Source of the DNA: QWQI01 sp964608915
GTDB lineage: Bacteria; Planctomycetota; Planctomycetia; Isosphaerales; Isosphaeraceae
Reading direction: 5' to 3'
DNA: 64,000 nt
Assembly (NCBI GenBank): GCA_964608915.1
Contig: CAZSQA010000003.1
Location: 186,001 to 250,000 of the forward strand
In this document: piece after piece, positions 60,079 through 64,000 of the stretch
Numbering within the stretch: the stretch's first letter is position 1
Layout of the letters: every line of letters begins with the position of its first letter
Made by a program: the position numbers and the translations under genes
The notes under the pieces: generated by a model
Seen by the model: only the letters and a program-made list of their open reading frames with translations
What the model was told of the DNA's origin: nothing
Database searches by the model: none

Positions 60079-60735
60079 ATGCTCGCCATTTTCGACCACG
60101 ACGGCGTTCTCGTCGACAGCCTCGACTTCCACACTCAGGCCTGGATCGAACTTGGCCGCCGCGAAAACCTGCCCATCGACGCCGAATTCATCCGCGAGAC
60201 GTTCGGCCTGACCAATTTCATGATCTTCGATCGACTGTTCGGCGGCGCTCTGCCGCATGAGCAGGCTCTGGCCCTGGGCAACGCCAAGGAACAGTGCTAT
60301 CGCGACATCGCCCGCGGGCAGATCGAACTGATGGCCGGCGTGCGCGACCTCATCGAAAACCTCTCGGCCCACGATTTCGGCCTGGCCATCGGTTCGTCCG
60401 GCCCCCGGCCCAACCTTTTCCTCACCATCGAAAGCTGCGGTCTCGACGGCCGCTTCCGTTCGGTCGTCGGCCTCGAAGACATCCACCGGGGCAAGCCCGA
60501 TCCGGAAGTGTTCCTGAAAGCCGCTGATCAGGCTGGCGTCGACCCGCGCCAGTGCGTCGTATTCGAAGATGCCGTCTTCGGCGTCGAAGCCGCCAAGGCC
60601 GCCGGCATGTACGCCGTGGCCGTCGGCACGACCAACCCGCTCGACGCTCTGATGGACGCCGGTGCCGACATCGCCGTGCCCACCCTCGAGAAATTCCCCG
60701 TCGCCGATCTGGTCCGAATCCTTCACGGCCGATGA
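60079..60735 (+). CDS. HAD-superfamily hydrolase (beta-phosphoglucomutase-like)
   Basis: A 218-residue HAD phosphatase/mutase. Motif I FDHDGVLVDS with the nucleophile aspartate, a helical cap (residues 15-80), motif II AIGSSGPR, motif III lysine in HRGKPDPEVF and motif IV VVFEDAVFGVEAAKAAG. It belongs to the PGMB/phosphoglycolate phosphatase-like group, which acts on small sugar phosphates; the exact substrate cannot be read. ATG 60079 is right at motif I; a longer frame begins upstream. Confidence 0.9.
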   Translation: MLAIFDHDGVLVDSLDFHTQAWIELGRRENLPIDAEFIRETFGLTNFMIFDRLFGGALPHEQALALGNAKEQCYRDIARGQIELMAGVRDLIENLSAHDFGLAIGSSGPRPNLFLTIESCGLDGRFRSVVGLEDIHRGKPDPEVFLKAADQAGVDPRQCVVFEDAVFGVEAAKAAGMYAVAVGTTNPLDALMDAGADIAVPTLEKFPVADLVRILHGR

Positions 60736-60795
60736 ATCACGCCACAACGTAAAAAGAACGGCTTACGCTCCACATAAGCCGACTACGCACCAAGC

Positions 60796-62007
60796 ATGCC
60801 CGAACCCCGTATCGCCCTGGTTCTGAACGAATTGCCGCTGCCGACGATGTCCGCGGCCGCCCGGTCGTACCACGCGATGCTGCGGGAATTCGCCCGGCGG
60901 GGCACGGATTTCGAAGTCCTCGCTTCGGCCGTCGAAACGCCGGAAGTTCGGGCCGCCCTCGCATCGACGTATCCCGAGGTCCACGATCGCATCCGGCTCT
61001 TCCCGCCAGGACACCCGTTCAGGATTTACGGCCGAATCCGCAACTTCATGCGGCCGATGTCGTTCCTCACCGGCAAAGCCCTCCAAACCGAATTGCGAAA
61101 AATCCAAGACGCACGCACGTTCGACATCGTCCACCTGGAACATCCCTGGACTGCCCATGCCCTGCCCGCCCAGTTCCGTTCGATTCCCTCGATCCTCGGC
61201 TGCCATTACTTTCTGAAAACCGACTTCGACGCCGCCGGCCCGCCCGTTTCCCTGAAAGATCGTATCCACCGCAAGCGGCTTGTGAAGGCCGAGGCCGCCC
61301 TCATCCGCCGGTTCGACCACGTGCGCGTCCTGTCGCCCGAAATGGCCGAAACGCTTGCCACGATCCACCCTCAGGCCACCGCTCACATCGTCCCTCTGGC
61401 CATCGACCCGGCCGATTACCCTTTCGAAGAGCCACTGCGCCCGTTGCAGGACGACCCGATCGTCACCATGATCGGCTCCATGTTCTGGCCACCTTCGAAG
61501 GCTGCCGCCGAGAGGCTCGTCAAAAGGCTCTGGCCCGGCATTCGAGCGCAGCATCCCGAGGCACGCCTGCGCATCGTCGGCCGGGATGCCCGCCGCTACT
61601 TCGGCGATTTCGACGGCTACGACCGTATCGACGTCTTCGAAAACGTGCCCGACATTCTGCCGTTCTTCCGGGAAGCCTCCGTTCTGCTTTACGCGCCGCC
61701 CGCCGGCAGCGGAACCAAGGTGAAAATCCAGGAAGCCATGCTCCTGGGCCTGCCCGTCGTCACGAATCGATCCGGCGCCGAAGGCCTGGGCCTGCGCCAC
61801 GGCTTCGAAGCGATGCTGGGCGACAGCGACGCCGAACTCGTCCAGGCTGCCGTCTCCCTGCTTTCCGATGTCCAGCTCGGTCACCGCCTGGCCATGGGGG
61901 CCCGCAAACTCGTCGAAGCCCGCTGCAGCCCCGAGCCGGTCGTCGATTCGCTCATGGAAACCTACGCCAGGGTCATCGATTCCCATCAAGGGAAGGTCCG
62001 CACGTGA
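60796..62007 (+). CDS. Glycosyltransferase family 4
   Basis: A 403-residue GT-B glycosyltransferase with a variant N-terminus (IALVLNELPLPTMSAAARSY), the domain border DIVHLEHPWTAHALP, VTMIGSMFWPPSKAAAERLV in the second domain, the C-terminal acid region LLYAPPAGSGTKVKIQEAM and GLPVVTNRSGAEGL. It resembles the 'sugar transferase of PEP-CTERM or exopolysaccharide' type. Donor and acceptor unknown. It overlaps the next glycosyltransferase gene by four bases (GTGA), so the two act together. Confidence 0.88.
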   Translation: MPEPRIALVLNELPLPTMSAAARSYHAMLREFARRGTDFEVLASAVETPEVRAALASTYPEVHDRIRLFPPGHPFRIYGRIRNFMRPMSFLTGKALQTELRKIQDARTFDIVHLEHPWTAHALPAQFRSIPSILGCHYFLKTDFDAAGPPVSLKDRIHRKRLVKAEAALIRRFDHVRVLSPEMAETLATIHPQATAHIVPLAIDPADYPFEEPLRPLQDDPIVTMIGSMFWPPSKAAAERLVKRLWPGIRAQHPEARLRIVGRDARRYFGDFDGYDRIDVFENVPDILPFFREASVLLYAPPAGSGTKVKIQEAMLLGLPVVTNRSGAEGLGLRHGFEAMLGDSDAELVQAAVSLLSDVQLGHRLAMGARKLVEARCSPEPVVDSLMETYARVIDSHQGKVRT

Positions 62008-63149
62008 CGCTCAAAATCGCTATCAATGCCCGCCTGCTCGCCGACGGCTCCATGCGTGGCTGGAACCGCTACGCCGTCAACCTGATCCGCGGCCTGGCCG
62101 ACTCCGGCGAGGCCGAAATCCTGCTCCTCACCGATCGCCCGGTAGCCGCCGAACACCGAGCCATCTTCGAAGCCTGCGAAGGCCGCGGCCGCATCCGCGA
62201 GATCGCCTCGGGCCCCATGTTCTACCCACTCTGGCAGGAACGCTGGCAAACCGGCGTCTGCCGCACCGAAGGCGTGCACGTCCTCCACACTCCTTACCAT
62301 TACGGCCTGCCGTATCGCTCGCCCTGCCCGACCGTCGCCACCCTGCACGACGCCATCGACGTTCTCACGCCCCGCCCATTCAGCGAGAAACTCAGCCTGA
62401 CCGGAATACTCTCGGCCTTTTACCTGAAACAGACACGCAAAACCGCGGACCGGATCATCACGGTCAGCCGCTCCTCAGCCTGGGATCTCGTCCGCAAGCT
62501 CCGTGTCCTGCCCGACAAGATCGAAATCATTCCTGAAGCGGCCGACGCCTCGTTTCATCGCCATATCGACCCGGCCGCCATCGAATCGACACTCGCGACT
62601 TACGCCCTTGCAGGCAGGCCTTACGTCTTTTACGTCGGCGGTTTCGAGGCTCGTAAAAATCTGCCGATGGTGTTCGATGCCCTGGCCCGCTGCAAAAACG
62701 CCGAGACGCTTCAGGTCGTTTTCGGCGGCAAAACCGGGCCGGAGTCTGATGCGATCACGGCCCACGCCCGCTCGCTGGGGCTGGAAGGCCGTCTCCACTG
62801 GCTCGGCCGAGTGCCCGACGAAGTCCTGCCGCCACTTTACGCCGGCGCTCTGGCACTGGTTTATCCCTCGATCTGGGAAGGTTTCGGGCTCCAGGTGGTC
62901 GAGGCAATGGCCGTCGGCTGCCCCGTGCTGGCCGCCAATGCCACTAGCCTGCCGGAAGTGGTCGGCGAAGGGGGCGCTCTGTTCGACCCCAAAAATCCCG
63001 ACGAACTGGCCGGGTTGCTCGACCGCCTCATGGCCGACGAAACCTGGCGATCGGAACTGCACGGCATGTCGAAAATTCGCGGCGGCGAATTCTCCTGGGA
63101 CAAAACGGCCCGGCTGACGCTGGAACTTTATCGCAAGCTGGCGAATTGA
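62004..63149 (+). CDS. Glycosyltransferase family 4, coupled to the preceding one
   Basis: A 381-residue GT-B glycosyltransferase: LKIAINARLLADGSMRGWNRYA at the N-terminus, PYVFYVGGFEARKNLPMVFD with the nucleotide-sugar site, LHWLGRVPDEVLPPLYAGAL, and the E-x7-E motif in SIWEGFGLQVVEAMAVG. Start GTG at 62004 overlaps the upstream stop (GTGA), the sign of translational coupling. Both probably add successive sugars to one polysaccharide or glycolipid. The next gene, on the opposite strand, is unrelated. Confidence 0.9.
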   Translation: MTLKIAINARLLADGSMRGWNRYAVNLIRGLADSGEAEILLLTDRPVAAEHRAIFEACEGRGRIREIASGPMFYPLWQERWQTGVCRTEGVHVLHTPYHYGLPYRSPCPTVATLHDAIDVLTPRPFSEKLSLTGILSAFYLKQTRKTADRIITVSRSSAWDLVRKLRVLPDKIEIIPEAADASFHRHIDPAAIESTLATYALAGRPYVFYVGGFEARKNLPMVFDALARCKNAETLQVVFGGKTGPESDAITAHARSLGLEGRLHWLGRVPDEVLPPLYAGALALVYPSIWEGFGLQVVEAMAVGCPVLAANATSLPEVVGEGGALFDPKNPDELAGLLDRLMADETWRSELHGMSKIRGGEFSWDKTARLTLELYRKLAN

Positions 63150-63213
63150 ATTCGAAGGCGTTACGAATTCCCCTCGAATCGCAATTTTTCGTTTCGAACG
63201 CTACAGCCGAAAT

Positions 63214-64000
63214 TCAAAGCCCATACAGCCAACGCTGAACCTGCAGAAAAATCGACGGCTCGCCTGCTTTCAGTGACGGCCGCGGGAAGAAGAATGCATC
63301 TTCCCGGAATGCCGGCGTTTCGACGAGAAGCTGCAATCGCTCGATCGCGGCCTTGTTGTCGCGATGATCCCGCAGAATTCTCCAGATTTCGGCCCCGGCA
63401 GGCCAGCCACAGGCTTCGGACGCCTCGATCCATTGCTCGGCAAGCGGATTCATTTCGGCGGGATCGGGCCGGACGATTCGGATTTCGCCTTCGATTGCGC
63501 CATTCGAAATGACCATATTGGAGCCGCTCCGGCGTCGATCTTTCACATAAAGGGCTGCCTTCGAAGCTTCCCGCAACTTCGCCCGAGCGTCGTCGATCCT
63601 TACGACGAACGCCTCCGCCGCGCTGGCACCCGGCAAGTCTCCGCCCCGCCGTTTCGCTCGTGCCAGACTCACCCACGCATTCCGCTCGAACGGATGAAGA
63701 CGCACGGCACGTTCAGCCGATGCGACGGCTTGCGAATCCTGCCCGAGCCGTTCGTAAAGCGACGCAAGCCAGGCCAGGCGTTTCGCCTCCTGCGTTCGAA
63801 AATGGGGATGATCCTGCGAGATTTCTCCCATCACCGATTCGGGTTCGAAATCCATGCCCAGAACCTGCATGCAACTGCCCCAGGCGAACCGGCCCAGCGG
63901 ATCGTTTTCGAACAACCCTGCCGCACGCCTCAATTCCATTTCCGCAGCCTCATATTGCCCCCTTCGCCACAGCGAAAGCCCATGGGCCCGAATCACGAAC
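63214..64000 (-). CDS. TPR-like repeat protein, partial
   Basis: At least 261 residues; the gene runs off the right edge, so its start is missing. Helical repeats of the tetratricopeptide type: LSLWRRGQYEAAEMELRRAA, AKRLAWLASLYERLGQDSQ, AVASAERAVRLHPFERNAWV, LARAKRRGGDLPGASAAEAF. The last 100 residues change character (DKAAIERLQLLVETPAF and a final aromatic FLQVQRWLYGL). A role as interaction scaffold is likely; no more specific call is possible. Confidence 0.75.
   Translation of the reverse strand, partial: FVIRAHGLSLWRRGQYEAAEMELRRAAGLFENDPLGRFAWGSCMQVLGMDFEPESVMGEISQDHPHFRTQEAKRLAWLASLYERLGQDSQAVASAERAVRLHPFERNAWVSLARAKRRGGDLPGASAAEAFVVRIDDARAKLREASKAALYVKDRRRSGSNMVISNGAIEGEIRIVRPDPAEMNPLAEQWIEASEACGWPAGAEIWRILRDHRDNKAAIERLQLLVETPAFREDAFFFPRPSLKAGEPSIFLQVQRWLYGL

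Noticed and set aside
1..64000. CRISPR array, prophage, integron or transposase
   Set aside because: No direct-repeat array, phage structural gene, integrase or transposase was found in either strand; the repeats seen are isolated palindromes.
1..64000. tRNA or rRNA genes
   Set aside because: No conserved TPsiC-type (GGTTCGAATCC) context with a foldable cloverleaf and no rRNA-like segments were recognised; a tRNAscan-SE or Infernal run would settle it.

Overview
The window is a 64 kb piece of a high-GC chromosome from what is almost certainly a member of the Planctomycetota, probably Isosphaerales or Gemmatales. Evidence: two DUF1559 pseudopilin-like proteins with the GFTLIELLVVIAIIAVLISL N-terminus, a cell-surface protein with a LEPR-XLL-like motif (VESLEGRELMA), three PEP-CTERM proteins, three large Ser/Thr kinases (one with the DWG activation motif common in this phylum), and many genes without recognisable family. 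I saw no rRNA, tRNA, CRISPR array, phage or transposase gene; it reads as ordinary core/accessory chromosome.

Layout. 0-9.3 kb: partial nucleoside transporter, Ser/Thr kinase, Nudix-like protein, membrane protein, flavin reductase-like protein, SGNH-like protein, DUF2237 protein, ClC channel/antiporter. 9.3-14.2 kb: small membrane protein, RND efflux pump without visible adaptor, HAF-repeat PEP-CTERM protein. 14.2-15 kb: AT-richer gap. 15-24.6 kb: zinc-ribbon membrane protein, catalase divergent from an OxyR-type regulator, APC permease fused to a universal-stress domain, glycosyltransferase, VOC protein, PEP-CTERM protein. 24.8-29.7 kb: glycosyltransferase, QueA, Tat-exported hydrolase, rhomboid protease. 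30-34.3 kb: DUF1559 protein, lipoprotein, LEPR-XLL surface protein, STAS protein. 34.7-38.6 kb: a two-component system whose regulator and sensor genes flank a DUF1559 gene and a lipoprotein gene. 38.8-46 kb: SIS protein, pyrimidine salvage (upp, pyrimidine-nucleoside phosphorylase), an SMI1/KNR4-like gene broken by an in-frame stop, MBL-fold and LpxH-like hydrolases. 46-59.4 kb: second SGNH protein, XPB-type helicase with a mini-gene behind it, two Ser/Thr kinases, FabH, PEP-CTERM protease, XPB-associated protein. 59.6-64 kb: RidA, HAD phosphatase, two coupled glycosyltransferases, partial TPR protein.

The most unusual points are: (1) a bacterial XPB helicase, a large helicase-associated protein 8 kb away, and a 77-residue protein behind the helicase that resembles the last 60 residues of that large protein; (2) the two-component operon enclosing a pseudopilin-like gene and a lipoprotein gene, with overlapping genes, an internal terminator and a palindrome upstream; (3) the in-frame TGA in the SMI1/KNR4-like gene; and (4) a perfect 25-bp inverted repeat at 59.4 kb that looks like a dispersed palindromic element.

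All start sites were chosen by eye from family N-termini and ribosome-binding sites; family calls come from motif recognition, not from database searches.
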